Assembly: GCA_020086605.1 (NCBI GenBank)
Contig: JACBWW010000017.1
Coordinates: 18,925,192 to 18,989,191 of the forward strand
Origin: Lanius collurio
Taxonomy: Eukaryota; Chordata; Aves; Passeriformes; Laniidae
DNA length: 64,000 nt
Direction: 5' to 3'
The translations under genes and the position numbers were made by a program. The notes below the pieces were generated by a model, which saw only the letters and a program-made list of their open reading frames with translations, ran no database searches and was not told the DNA's origin. The first letter of the stretch is position 1. Each line of letters opens with the position of its first letter. Below are positions 49,501 to 57,599 of this stretch, piece after piece.

Positions 49501-49875
49501 ACATTCTCTCCTTTCTTTTATATTGATGGCAACAAATTGTGAATTTAGTATAAAGGATAGTTTTAGTGGCCCTCAGAAACCTCAGCAGGTGTATCCACCA
49601 ACTGAACAATATTTTCAAAAGGCAGTGAATTATTTAAGTCTTATCTCATTTGCAACACTAGCATGAAAGTCAAGCAATGTATTTATTTTGTATTTCAGGT
49701 CGGACCTGGTCACTTAATAACTGTGGAAAGTACACCTCATCATTACAGTGGAGGGCCAGTGGCTGTTACAGACCATGCTCCTCGAAAGGCCTCTGTTCTT
49801 AAAGGAGCCTTAAAAAAGATCAAAAGAGAGACAACACTGGACTCAGTCAAGAAAAAATCGGTACCTGTAGAATAA
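22448..49875 (+). CDS. CFAP69: CFAP69, cilia and flagella associated protein 69 (exons 2-23)
   Basis: CFAP69 is an armadillo-like, alpha-helical protein of the ciliary central apparatus (C1b projection as FAP69 in Chlamydomonas). It is needed for sperm flagellum assembly and found in olfactory cilia. Twenty-two exons, all with GT-AG borders, join in one frame to 903 residues plus stop. The mammalian protein is about 941 aa, so only exon 1 (about 40 aa) is missing, probably in the gap 21800-22169. Collinear landmarks are [10 protein letters not shown] (exon 2), [15 protein letters not shown] (7), [15 protein letters not shown] (11), [16 protein letters not shown] (12), [13 protein letters not shown] (13), [13 protein letters not shown] (17), [13 protein letters not shown] (21) and [15 protein letters not shown] (23). 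No internal stop or frameshift occurs, so the gene looks functional. A polyadenylation signal lies at 50029. Confidence 0.97.
23860..23925 (+). CDS. CFAP69: CFAP69 exon 3
   Basis: 66 bp, phase 0, acceptor ttacttaag, donor gtatcc. It encodes [22 protein letters not shown], a lysine-rich helix aligned with the family. The donor (ctt|gtatcc) is weaker than the others in the gene. Confidence 0.88.
24943..25052 (+). CDS. CFAP69: CFAP69 exon 4
   Basis: 110 bp, acceptor ttacattaaaag, donor gtaagt. [18 protein letters not shown] opens it. It ends with two bases of a split glycine codon. Confidence 0.93.
26318..26383. repeat. 33-bp tandem duplication in a CFAP69 intron
   Basis: The unit beginning gtttattggctttactttta starts at 26318 and 26351. 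The two copies look identical. Confidence 0.92.
26747..26823 (+). CDS. CFAP69: CFAP69 exon 5
   Basis: 77 bp, acceptor catttttcag, donor gtgagt. It encodes [18 protein letters not shown] and ends AHL plus one base of a split codon. Confidence 0.94.
27648..27725. repeat. 43-bp-period tandem duplication in a CFAP69 intron
   Basis: agaagtctttattttcacaa recurs with a 43-bp period (copies begin at about 27648 and 27691), with a few differences and one extra base in the second. Confidence 0.9.
28263..28361 (+). CDS. CFAP69: CFAP69 exon 6
   Basis: 99 bp, acceptor tctgacag, donor gtaaat. It encodes [20 protein letters not shown] and continues to GKLLS. It enters and leaves in phase 1. Confidence 0.94.
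29577..29616. repeat. TA/CA simple repeat
   Basis: Alternating purine-pyrimidine sequence of tatata and cacaca blocks, about 40 bp. Confidence 0.85.
30157..30306 (+). CDS. CFAP69: CFAP69 exon 7
   Basis: 150 bp, acceptor gtgcag, donor gttagt. It contains [16 protein letters not shown] and [18 protein letters not shown], one of the best conserved ARM-like helical stretches of the protein. Confidence 0.96.
30431..30608 (+). CDS. CFAP69: CFAP69 exon 8
   Basis: 178 bp, acceptor ataatttcag, donor gtaagt. It contains [20 protein letters not shown]. The preceding intron is only 124 bp. It ends in phase 2. Confidence 0.96.
31348..31471 (+). CDS. CFAP69: CFAP69 exon 9
   Basis: 124 bp, acceptor ttttcag, donor gtaagt. 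It encodes [20 protein letters not shown] and [16 protein letters not shown]. It leaves in phase 0. Confidence 0.96.
33476..33524 (+). CDS. CFAP69: CFAP69 exon 10
   Basis: A 49 bp micro-exon, acceptor cctattag, donor gtaaga, encoding [16 protein letters not shown]. The intron after it is only 84 bp, the shortest in the gene. Confidence 0.93.
33609..33730 (+). CDS. CFAP69: CFAP69 exon 11
   Basis: 122 bp, acceptor cttcatag, donor gtaagt. It contains [20 protein letters not shown]. Phase 1 in, phase 0 out. Confidence 0.96.
34202..34418 (+). CDS. CFAP69: CFAP69 exon 12
   Basis: 217 bp, the longest exon, acceptor actctgcag, donor gtcagt. It contains [20 protein letters not shown] and LVFLEWC, both strongly conserved. 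It ends in phase 1. Confidence 0.96.
35290..35454 (+). CDS. CFAP69: CFAP69 exon 13
   Basis: 165 bp, acceptor ctccacag, donor gtaaag. It contains the glycine-rich loop [20 protein letters not shown], the most conserved element of the family, and then [13 protein letters not shown]. Confidence 0.96.
36710..36828 (+). CDS. CFAP69: CFAP69 exon 14
   Basis: 119 bp, acceptor catttacag, donor gtatgt. It encodes [19 protein letters not shown] and ends LHRK in phase 0. Confidence 0.95.
37256..37374 (+). CDS. CFAP69: CFAP69 exon 15
   Basis: 119 bp, acceptor ttcaacag, donor gttagt. It contains [20 protein letters not shown] and ends at a tryptophan codon split after TG. Confidence 0.95.
38385..38466 (+). 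CDS. CFAP69: CFAP69 exon 16
   Basis: 82 bp, acceptor ctgtttaag, donor gtaggt. It encodes [20 protein letters not shown] and FLLDLLA. The homopolymer T run inside is in frame. Confidence 0.94.
38565..38588. repeat. A24 homopolymer
   Basis: An uninterrupted run of 24 A in CFAP69 intron 16. Confidence 0.9.
39032..39305 (-). mobile_element. CR1 LINE 3' fragment (minus orientation) in a CFAP69 intron
   Basis: It begins with the CR1 terminus (agaatcatagaatgacctgg, then ttggaagggacc and the usual 3' region) and breaks off near 39305. It is about 270 bp, 5'-truncated, and antisense to CFAP69. Confidence 0.92.
39718..39910 (+). CDS. CFAP69: CFAP69 exon 17
   Basis: 193 bp, acceptor cttgaccaag, donor gtaagt. 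It contains [19 protein letters not shown] and [19 protein letters not shown]. It ends in phase 1. Confidence 0.96.
40436..40573 (+). CDS. CFAP69: CFAP69 exon 18
   Basis: 138 bp, acceptor atattattag, donor gtaaga. It contains [20 protein letters not shown] and [15 protein letters not shown]. Confidence 0.96.
   Translation: MLRDLWLPASRKSKRSFLCLPTVLPLPSWKFQRAYGQKFIHYFAS
40770..41440 (-). mobile_element. Old, diverged CR1/L3-type LINE remnant
   Basis: The best anchor is aaaactgaacacagtactcc, followed by a gcc-caagtagag string, as in amniote CR1 consensus read in reverse. Flanking lines follow the same order with heavy divergence, so the ends are estimates. Confidence 0.6.
42706..42782 (+). CDS. 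CFAP69: CFAP69 exon 19
   Basis: 77 bp, acceptor ccttttag, donor gtgagt. It encodes [20 protein letters not shown] and YIDFK. It leaves in phase 0. Confidence 0.95.
43250..43329. repeat. (ATCC)20 microsatellite
   Basis: 80 bp of uninterrupted tetranucleotide repeat in CFAP69 intron 19. It is likely length-polymorphic. Confidence 0.95.
43681..44352 (+). mobile_element. LTR in sense orientation inside CFAP69 intron 19
   Basis: A GC-rich block in AT-rich intron with LTR order: TG start at 43681, TATA element CATAAAAG at 43957-43964, and AATAAA at 44029-44034 about 65 bp later, then a C/T-rich U5. A 72-bp-period direct repeat (43678, 43750) lies in U3 and a 28-bp one (44221, 44249) near the 3' end. 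Possible target duplication gggaga/gggagg flanks 43681-44352 with one mismatch, and the right end would be TA, not CA, so the borders are tentative. Open frames within it are not genes. Confidence 0.75.
44525..44719 (+). CDS. CFAP69: CFAP69 exon 20
   Basis: 195 bp, phase 0 both ends, acceptor catacacag, donor gtaagg. It encodes [20 protein letters not shown] and a charged helix ending EEEKTYKE, probably the start of the C-terminal coiled region. A sense LTR lies less than 200 bp upstream. Confidence 0.96.
45697..45783 (+). CDS. CFAP69: CFAP69 exon 21
   Basis: 87 bp, phase 0, acceptor atgttacag, donor gtaaga. It encodes [19 protein letters not shown] and [10 protein letters not shown], a conserved C-terminal helix. 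Confidence 0.96.
46420..47045 (+). mobile_element. CR1 LINE 3' region, old (plus orientation)
   Basis: Degraded reverse-transcriptase-region motifs are readable (gagtccatgggaagcag, tggatttaccaaggacaaat, ggctttggcaaggttttcagc) ahead of a clear CR1 3' end (gccccatccctggaagtg ... ttctgtaattctatga). Many indels make it non-coding. Confidence 0.8.
47164..47385 (+). mobile_element. CR1 fragment next to the older CR1 copy
   Basis: cttgtggccatgcaggctca followed by cagggctgcattgcacagaa and cccgcaggtcacagcaag resembles the CR1 segment that normally lies several hundred bases before the 3' end. Its position after a CR1 terminus implies a separate insertion or rearrangement. Confidence 0.5.
47570..47674 (+). 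CDS. CFAP69: CFAP69 exon 22
   Basis: 105 bp, phase 0, acceptor tatctttag, donor gtaagt. It encodes [20 protein letters not shown] and then a low-conservation linker, [11 protein letters not shown]. Confidence 0.93.
49699..49875 (+). CDS. CFAP69: CFAP69 exon 23 (terminal)
   Basis: 177 bp, acceptor ttgtatttcag, stop TAA at 49873-49875. It encodes [20 protein letters not shown] and a basic tail, [20 protein letters not shown]. It matches the family's C-terminus. Confidence 0.96.
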   Translation, partial: VGPGHLITVESTPHHYSGGPVAVTDHAPRKASVLKGALKKIKRETTLDSVKKKSVPVE

Positions 49876-50028
49876 TTTGCTGTTCCAAAGAGTGCTATAT
49901 TAATATGTAGTTACCTATATGTAGATACAAGATAAAATCTGTTTTTAATGAGTTGATAAATTGCTTAGAATATCATAAAAGTGAAATTATACTTTTCCTT
50001 AATCAATATAATGTGGGGATGTTTTATT

Positions 50029-50034
50029 AATAAA
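50029..50034 (+). terminator. CFAP69: CFAP69 polyadenylation signal
   Basis: AATAAA 154 bp after the CFAP69 stop, followed by gtacagtgtggtacaaagg, a plausible GT-rich downstream element. It would give a short 3' UTR. Confidence 0.7.
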
Positions 50035-51786
50035 GTCCCCTGTACAGTGTGGTACAAAGGTATGTTACTCTAGTAACTTTGTGTGCTAATACCCACTGTC
50101 AGCAGTCCACTATTTTCATTTCCATCTCTTGCTAACACATTCTCTACATGGCAGTTTAAGCATCTCATGGAACAGGGTGATAAATCTTCACATAAACACA
50201 TTCAATTCTTATTTTTCCTGGATACCATACCCACATGATTTTTGTCCAAACCCATTTTGCTTCTGGAATTGCCACTTTTAGCATCAGGACTTCTGACATC
50301 TCAGTTTTCATCTAAACACTCCCTAAGAAGCTTGTTTGTGCCAACAGTTTCTCCCAGCCTGTTGGAGAGACACACTGGAATGTCCTGCTCCATCTGGGTT
50401 GTGCACAGCTCTTTAACTGATTTTACTAATCTAATTAATTGTTGGGCTATTATTCCTATTGTTTCCAAAAAGAATTTTTCTTCCACCCTGGCACCTCAAA
50501 AATATCTACACAAACTGGTGAGCAGCAGACCTTTTTTGCAGATAAATCCATTTCTGAGCTATTTTCTTTTTTAATTTGGGCCATGCAAGAAATTGCTATG
50601 TTACAACAGAGCAAGATTCCTTGAGGCTCTTCATTTTAAAACCAGTTGCTAGCCAGTGCTATGGCATAAATTTCTGTAGCATTGTAATCTTTTGTGCTGT
50701 GACATACAAACTGGAACTTCATCTGTCATTTTTGCCTGTAAGCAACATCTCGAGATGTTTTGCTATTTTAACTGCCAGCTTGAAAAAAAGAAAATAAATT
50801 TGAGCTACCATATTCCAGTTCCTTTTTTTTACTTCATGGAAGAGGGAATAGGTGTGTGTATAAGCATGTTGTAAAAATCTGTTTGTCTCTATAGCAGGAT
50901 ATAACAGCGGTGGCACTTAAAAGCAAATAGTTTTGTTTAAAAAATGACTACTTAAATTCTATAAAAAAGAAAAACTCTAAGAAAATAATGAAATAAAATG
51001 AAACATATGTATGAAAAATGGTATTTGAAGTTTAGAAAAATTTCTGTTTGTGTTTTCCAAAGATCAGATGGTTTTTCTTATGGGCAGGTTCTGTTAAACT
51101 CTTTTTGAGTAAGAAAGTTATCTAGTACTTTAAGCTAAAGAAATTAAATTGAGCTATGCTAATTGAATTTAATTTTTCATGCTGACCATTTGCTGACTGA
51201 TAATTTTTTAACTATAATCTGGTTTCATTATACATCATCCCAAAATTATCTGTATAAAATTTGTTTTATTAAACTAGCCTGTATATATTTCTTGCCTGCC
51301 TGCAAGAAAGGTTAGCTAAGGTATATAAAGATTCTCTAACTGAACTCTTCTGTGTCAAGTAAAGTCTTGCTCAGTTTTTTGTGGTTATATTTCTCTGACA
51401 GCTCTGCAGCAGACTTGCTGCTTTATTACTGGTTTAGAGAATGTATGGTGTGTTATCTTTTTACAATTAAAACCAAACAAAAATAATTTTACTAGGAGAC
51501 CAAAGCCTGTGACATTTTGAGGGCTTTTTTACATGCTTGCACTTACATGAATGTGTGACTCATTACTACTGGGAGCAAGGCAAAGACCCATTAAAAAAAT
51601 GTAGAATATTATATATCCTTCCAATTTCTGAGCAAAGGCTACAGCAATACACTGTATCCAAGGTATGGATAAAGAACTTCTAACTGGAAATCAGGTTTGC
51701 TTATGCAAAAACTTAAAATCAGGCACAACGGGAGCCCCATGGCATTTCTCCCCCAATTGTATTGCTTCTGCTACAGACACTCTGAC

Positions 51787-51840
51787 TGCAAATGAGCAGC
51801 TGCAAATGCAAATGCTCTTGTTAATTGAGTATTAATATTA
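51787..51840. promoter_or_regulatory. Possible enhancer: octamer, E-box and homeodomain motifs
   Basis: TGCAAATG occurs three times (51787, 51801, 51807), making a perfect ATGCAAAT octamer at 51806-51813. An E-box CAGCTG lies at 51797-51802, and TTAATTGAG and ATTAATATTAAT follow. Motif density is seen; function is inferred. Confidence 0.3.
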
Positions 51841-52235
51841 ATTTATAATGACTAGAGAATGAAGGGGACAGAATTTCCCCAAATACATACATTTATTCTT
51901 CATAATCAGCACAAACACGATGCTCACAGCAGCACAAACAGCATTTGATTTTGCCAGCCAGCCATGGACCATTGTTTGGCTATTGCAGGGGGGAACATAC
52001 AACACCCAAGAAACTAGACTTGCTGTCCCTGCTGTAACAGGGATGGAAGCAGAGGGGGTGCTGGTGGAAGACAGGATCATCCCATTCACTATTAATCCTT
52101 CATGTTGACATCCCAGGAGTAGCCAGCTGTGGCTTTCCATGGCTTTCATAGATGTACACTATGAATTAGCTTTGCTGCTGCTGTGTTCCTGGGGTTCACA
52201 ACCACCTGCCCCTTTGGCAGGCACCGCAGGGTGAC

Positions 52236-52249
52236 AACAATTGATTGTT
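52236..52249. promoter_or_regulatory. Palindromic SOX-type motif pair
   Basis: AACAAT-TG-ATTGTT, a perfect inverted repeat of a SOX-type half site with a 2-bp spacer. It is about 2.4 kb from the end of FAM237B. Function is inferred only. Confidence 0.3.
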
Positions 52250-54610
52250 CAAACATTCTGCAGCCAATTATGGTAATACTAGGCACTTCTGTGTCTTATA
52301 GAAAACTAATTAAAACAAAGGCTTACTGCCTGAAGAAGGATGAAGCTTTTAAAACTGCATAGGATACCTTGCTCTGGCATTCAACTGAAAGACCACTAAT
52401 AGCAGAAACAATCCCTTTAAAATGTTATTATACTTTGACACTTCTGTAGGTGAACAAGGGGCATTTGTTTATGTGATTTATGCCAGTTAAAACATTTGTT
52501 GCAAATGCAATCCAGTGGACAACTTTATAAACTGGATATTGCTGGGGCAAGTTAGATGATGGCTCTCAAACTGCTGCTCATCATAATGTATCAATTCCTG
52601 AAGTTGTTGTGTTGGGTGTGTAATAACTCTATTTGCTCAAAAATATTATTTCTATCAGGACCTTAAAGTGATGTTCATGAGTCAGAAAAAAATCTCTCAC
52701 TACTTTTGTACCCTGTCCAGAATATTGTAGGAGAAATATAGGAGATGCAGCTCAATATTGTGTTTACCTAAATGGAAATTTACAAATCTGTGAGATTTGT
52801 TGGATATTTTACAAACTGTATGTGAGCTAGGCATTATGTGGGATGGATTTCTTGTTACTTATGAAGGTTTATATGCTGTTACATCATAAGTACTATTTCC
52901 TAAAATAATTAAAACCACCTGGAATCTCATAAAAGGCTAAAACACAAACAGGACTCAACAAGCTGCATTGCCCAAGGAGTAAAGCAGAGTACAGTCAGTA
53001 TTTCTCAGGCTTTTTATACTCAGAAGAATTGGTTTAAGTAGGCAGTTAATCTCCCTGAATTATTTTATCCATGCTCAGTGGTTTATACTGAGAGCAGCAG
53101 CCAAGTCAGTCTGTCCCTCTTTTAAACCACTTGGTGCATGGGTCCCATCTCAGCTGCGATGCTGCCTGCAGTGACAGGGATGGACTGCGTCACCTTAGCT
53201 GCAGTCTTGTGTAAAGCACTGTTCTTAATGTCATGTGGTTGTGGTTTTTCAAATAACATGTTTATAGACAAGAAAACTACTGCTATTCAGACCTTGCTGC
53301 TTAGAAAAATACTTTAATTAACCCATAGACTAAACAATGATAAAATACAAAGTTTAGACTGCACAGGACATTACAATGAGCATAATCCTTTCCTTTAGCT
53401 TAATGTCCCACCTCTTTTTTTTCTTTTTTTTTTCCAATTCTTAAAGTTAATACCATGTGCAAGACAATGTATAAAATACATTTGTTTACATTTTCTCGGT
53501 TACATAATTATAAAAATAGATTGGGTTTCCATCAAAATTAACTTTTAAAAAGAGAATTATAAGAAAAGACAAGATGCTACAAAAATATGACACATCCAGA
53601 CTTTAAAGTTTGCGTGGGGGAACAAAGGTGTTGACTCAAAACACAAAAGGATTCACACATGCAGTGAGGAAAAGGCAAGCTTGATAGACTACAAGACAGG
53701 AAAGCAAAAGTGGTAGTGTGGGGGTTCATGTACTTATCAGTTTAGTAGTGATTAAGTACTTTATACCAAAGGAAGATAAAAAAAAATATTGAACCATGCC
53801 ACAGGATTTGTCCAACCATCTACCATATATATTGTGATTTTGTGCTCCTTTGTTTTGATGTTGTCTTGTTTAAGTATCTTCATTTTCTCTCCTTTTGGCC
53901 TACAATGGATTGGTGAAAGCAGACCCTGCAAGATTATGAAAGACAGGTAGTTATTGTTGAAGCAATACGTTAGAAATGCTATGATTTAATAATCTTCATG
54001 TTCATTTTGAAAACCTGAGTCATCTGACAGGATACATCAGAAAAAAAGTCTATTGCTGAGGAGGAAGGGGGACAACAGATCTAGGACTGATTAGTGAGAT
54101 GTAAAGTCACCTACATGATCTCAGTTTAGACTCATCCCCAATCATGATGACCAGAATCTGTCACTGTTTAGTGATTCACAGTGACCATGACATCACATTA
54201 TATTTCAGTATTTTTAGTAGGAATAATAGGGCTCAAACTGTGAGGGATTTGAGCTTCCCTTCTACAGAGCAGTGACTCCCCAAAGCTGAGACTGAGCTCC
54301 TAATACCAGGAAACTTTTAGTATTGTAATTACTTTATTAATGTATTGTCATTTTTATGCACACAGTGATAAACAGAGAATGCAGCATCCATTTCCACACA
54401 CTCCCACATGGATACCCAGCCTTTTTACACTTTGTTAAATATTGAAATGTAGTATCCTAACAACTTGTGACTTGTGTATTGTGAAAGTAGCTACCATTGA
54501 AAGATGCAAATAGGTTTGACAAGTAGAGATAGAAAATTGTAAATTAGTATATTGAGTTGTCTAAACAATCAACGATGAGGATGGAGCATTGGTTCAGTTT
54601 AATGTTAGTA

Positions 54611-55009
54611 TCATATCATGTAGTTACCTTCTAAAGTTCTGTGTGAGTAGGTGGAAGAATATTTGGGAGATGTTAATTGTCTTCTGCCCATTCCATGGGA
54701 TCTTGAGAGCACACAGTCTACATACATATCCCAGAAGTTCTGGGCTAAGTCATTGAAGAGTTCATTGTGCTTGGGCTTAGGGGATTCTTTTAGGAACATC
54801 ATGAAGTCCCAGAGAGCAATGTCTGTATCTGCTACCTTGAGTTTCTTCATTTCCACCAGCCCTTGGGACGATACCTGCCAGCACTGATAGTCAATCTCAC
54901 GCAGGCTTGGAGGAGTTTCTTTTTGATACTCTAGATTGGCATAAACCAAATTCACTATCAATATACAGCCCAGCTGAAGATACCACCATCGTTTCCATAC
55001 AAATTCCAT
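54611..55009 (-). CDS. FAM237B: FAM237B, neurosecretory protein GM precursor
   Basis: FAM237B encodes NPGM, a secreted hypothalamic peptide of the NPGL/NPGM family. The 132-residue frame starts MEFVWKRWWY. A hydrophobic signal peptide runs to about A24 (LQLGCILIVNLVYA). Two cysteines, C43 (YQCWQ) and C99 (YVDCV), would form the family's single disulfide. SRSHGMGRR ends the mature part: G108 is the amide donor before the dibasic R109-R110, leaving Gly-Met-amide at M107. The predicted mature peptide (25-107) is about 83 residues, as in the family, and a 22-residue C-peptide follows. NFWDMYVDC is conserved. Order after CFAP69 matches mammals, which favours FAM237B over its paralogue FAM237A (Gly-Leu-amide). 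A splice acceptor lies 15 bp upstream of the ATG. A donor-like AAG|GTAACT at 54627 could give a different C-terminus. Confidence 0.93.
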   Translation of the reverse strand: MEFVWKRWWYLQLGCILIVNLVYANLEYQKETPPSLREIDYQCWQVSSQGLVEMKKLKVADTDIALWDFMMFLKESPKPKHNELFNDLAQNFWDMYVDCVLSRSHGMGRRQLTSPKYSSTYSHRTLEGNYMI

Positions 55010-55024
55010 ACTTCAAGAAGATGC
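55010..55024 (-). other. FAM237B: FAM237B 5' UTR segment of the coding exon
   Basis: On the minus strand cttcttttcag ends at 55025, followed by 15 bp and the ATG at 55009. This implies a non-coding first exon further right, between about 55.1 and 57.6 kb or beyond. That exon was not identified. Confidence 0.65.
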
Positions 55025-57036
55025 CTGAAAAGAAGTGTATAAAATCACAGTGATTCTGATGTTATGTAGTTCATTGTCACATAACTCTCATGGGTACCCA
55101 AAGAGATGATTGATACACATATTCAGAAAAAGTACCTTTTTTTCAAACCATGGAATAAATACCAATGAACCTTAATGCTGTAAGCTAGGTTTGCACCTAG
55201 AAATTGTTAATGACATTTAGAACATGAAAACCTGAAGCAAAAAGTTTGAAGTGACCATAGCCTATGTTAGAACTGCTTCTTGAGACCAAGACTTCTTCCC
55301 TTAAACTCCTGTGCTTGGATTGTCAGTAAAATCAGGTTAATAGCAGATGCTTAAAGAGTCCTAGTCAAATGCTATTTTAAATTACTGCAAACAAGTAACA
55401 GTTACAAACAGGCAGTCTTTCATGGAAAGTCCAACTCAGAAAGATGGTAATGAAGGAATGGTAAACCAGACCATACACTGTATTGGGTGAGTGTAGGCAT
55501 GGTATGAACTCATTCAGTAGTTATTGCAAGACTGGAAGAGTTTGCAAATTCTTTTCTGGCTTACATGAGAAAATTAGGTAAGATTTTGGCACTATTTGGC
55601 ATTATAATTTCTAATATATATGCAAAACACACAAACTATCTGGAGAACTGGAGATGAAAAAGAGCAATAACACAGAAGGCATAAGAAGAACTTGAAATGC
55701 TACAGAATATGTACTCTTTCCTACACACAGATTCCCCCTGGGAAAAATGCAGTCTTCTTATTATATGTATTTCATATCCTTGACTCAAGTTTAGGCAGAA
55801 CGGCACTAAAACACCTGATAATTTTTTCTATCAGTCCTTCCTGTTAAGATAAAGTGTGGTCAAACAGGAGAATAAACATAAAGAGGAAACTAATCAAACA
55901 AACAAAAAAACCAAACATAGGAAGAAGTCTGAAGAAAAAGAAGACAGTCAAAACTCTCAGACAGTACCTCTTATTTTCGTATCCTAAGTCAATTCTATTT
56001 TAAATAGTTGGTGCCATGCTTATCCCCACAGTTTCCAATTCAGAGTGTAAAATAAATTTGCAAAAATTTTGTGAGGTTTTGTACAGAACAAAAAGGCAAC
56101 ATTTTGGGCAGCTGTGCAAATTTTACTGGAAATTTGGCCAGAATTGCAAGTGTGCTCTTCCACCCAAACTATCTCTGGGCACTGTGGATATGAAAAGTTA
56201 GTCTGTGATGTCTTCAAAGTGCTAACACACTGACATCCTTTCTGCAACTCCTAGGGTGCAATTAAAGAGAGAATAATCCATAGATGATAATAATATCTAT
56301 GTGGAATGTCTGTAAGAATACAGAATTGGGGTGACACCATGGAGTTCACAGTAACACCAAATTGGGTCAGGAACCAAGACAGCTTGAAATAGGTCTTCTT
56401 GCTGCAGCCTCAGGGTCCTGGGATAATTTTTAGTTTGAATGTGTAATCACACTGCTGCAGCCACCTGAGGTCTTTAGTCGTGTATTCCTTTACTCCAGCT
56501 TCAGAACCCAAGGAACTGAGCCAGATACCCTCCAACCTAGCTCCTTCTAAAACCTGGGCCAGCTATATTTCAGCAGGCAGCAGAATTACCTGCCTCAGCA
56601 CCCTGAGAGCTGATCAACATGCATTAGTTTCTCTTCTTTGTGTTCTTAGAAAACTAGTTCCAGCAAACAAGTAGGGATGGAAATGCTTCTCTTCTCACTT
56701 CCACTTCACTAGGCACCAGCATTCAGAGGAAGGACACACTGGTAGTTTACTACAAAGTAGGAAAACAGCAGACAGGAAACCACCAACATTTTGAGTTGTT
56801 TTGCTTTCATATTTTAATCCAGCTAAAAACTGAAATGCTAAAAGTCTATTTGAACACCACAAACAGGAGCAGAGACCACAACAAACCTCAGAGACTTTGA
56901 ACAAGTAACTCCCACTATTCAGTACAAGAGAGATGAATTTCACAAAGGCAGTAACTAAAGAGCCACAGCAGAAGTTGTACTTACAGTATTTAAGCAAGGA
57001 GATGAAAAACAGTAGCCTTGAAAAACTGAAGTCAGC
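55025..57036. other. Probable FAM237B 5' intron and flank
   Basis: AT-rich sequence upstream of FAM237B (minus strand). It likely contains the 5' intron. No exon or repeat was recognised. Confidence 0.4.
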
Positions 57037-57039
57037 CAC

Positions 57040-57360
57040 TTGGAGAAAAAGAAGGACATTCATGAGAGGGCTGCAAGTGCCTGGCAACTGCTGGATGCTC
57101 CGAGGATGCTGAGGTTACAGTGCTCAGGGACAACTCTGCCACTGGCAAGGCAGCAGCAGCAGCTGAACTCAGGTGGGTGGAAGGGTGGAGGGAGCTGTGG
57201 CTGTGGTAGCCCCACCTCTTTCTGCAGCAGCGCCCAGTGTCAGCCCAGGCTGGGCTGGGGCCTCACCTGGAGGGACTGCCTTCCGGGGGTGGAGGGTGTC
57301 TCGGTTTCTGGGGAAGAGGAAGGTCAGAGGGCTGTCACAGGGAGGAAAGCACAATGGATA
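57040..57360. other. GC-richer block upstream of FAM237B
   Basis: A 320 bp G/C-rich stretch (ggtgggtggaagggtgga, cagcagcagcagctg) in AT-rich surroundings, with few CG dinucleotides. It could be a promoter or first exon of FAM237B or a decayed repeat. The open frames in it have no recognisable similarity. Confidence 0.3.
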
Positions 57361-57599
57361 GCAAATCATTCTCCTAATCAGAAACATGAACGCTCCCATT
57401 TCATAAACTCCCATTTCATAAACCTAGGTTTCCATTCATGTTCCTGTTTGCCGACCAGAACATGCAGGGACAATGTTCAAAGTAATGAAAAAGAACAAAT
57501 ATGTGGTAAAATTGTGTCGGTTAGGGTTTCACAACACTCTTTGGTGGAGTGCAACATGACAAGAACAGTCAGTTCTATCTAAAACCCAATATATACAGT

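Larger units (their letters stand above)
44720..49698 (+). other. CFAP69: CFAP69 introns 20-22
   Basis: Intron 21 (45784-47569) carries an old CR1 copy and a second CR1 piece. Introns 20 and 22 hold no repeat I can name. Intron 22 contains an unexplained antisense open stretch (47852-48463), treated under findings. Confidence 0.6.
50035..54610. other. Intergenic region between CFAP69 and FAM237B
   Basis: The two genes converge here. No exon, RNA gene or clear family repeat was recognised. Two dense motif clusters stand out (51787-51840, 52236-52249). Confidence 0.5.
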
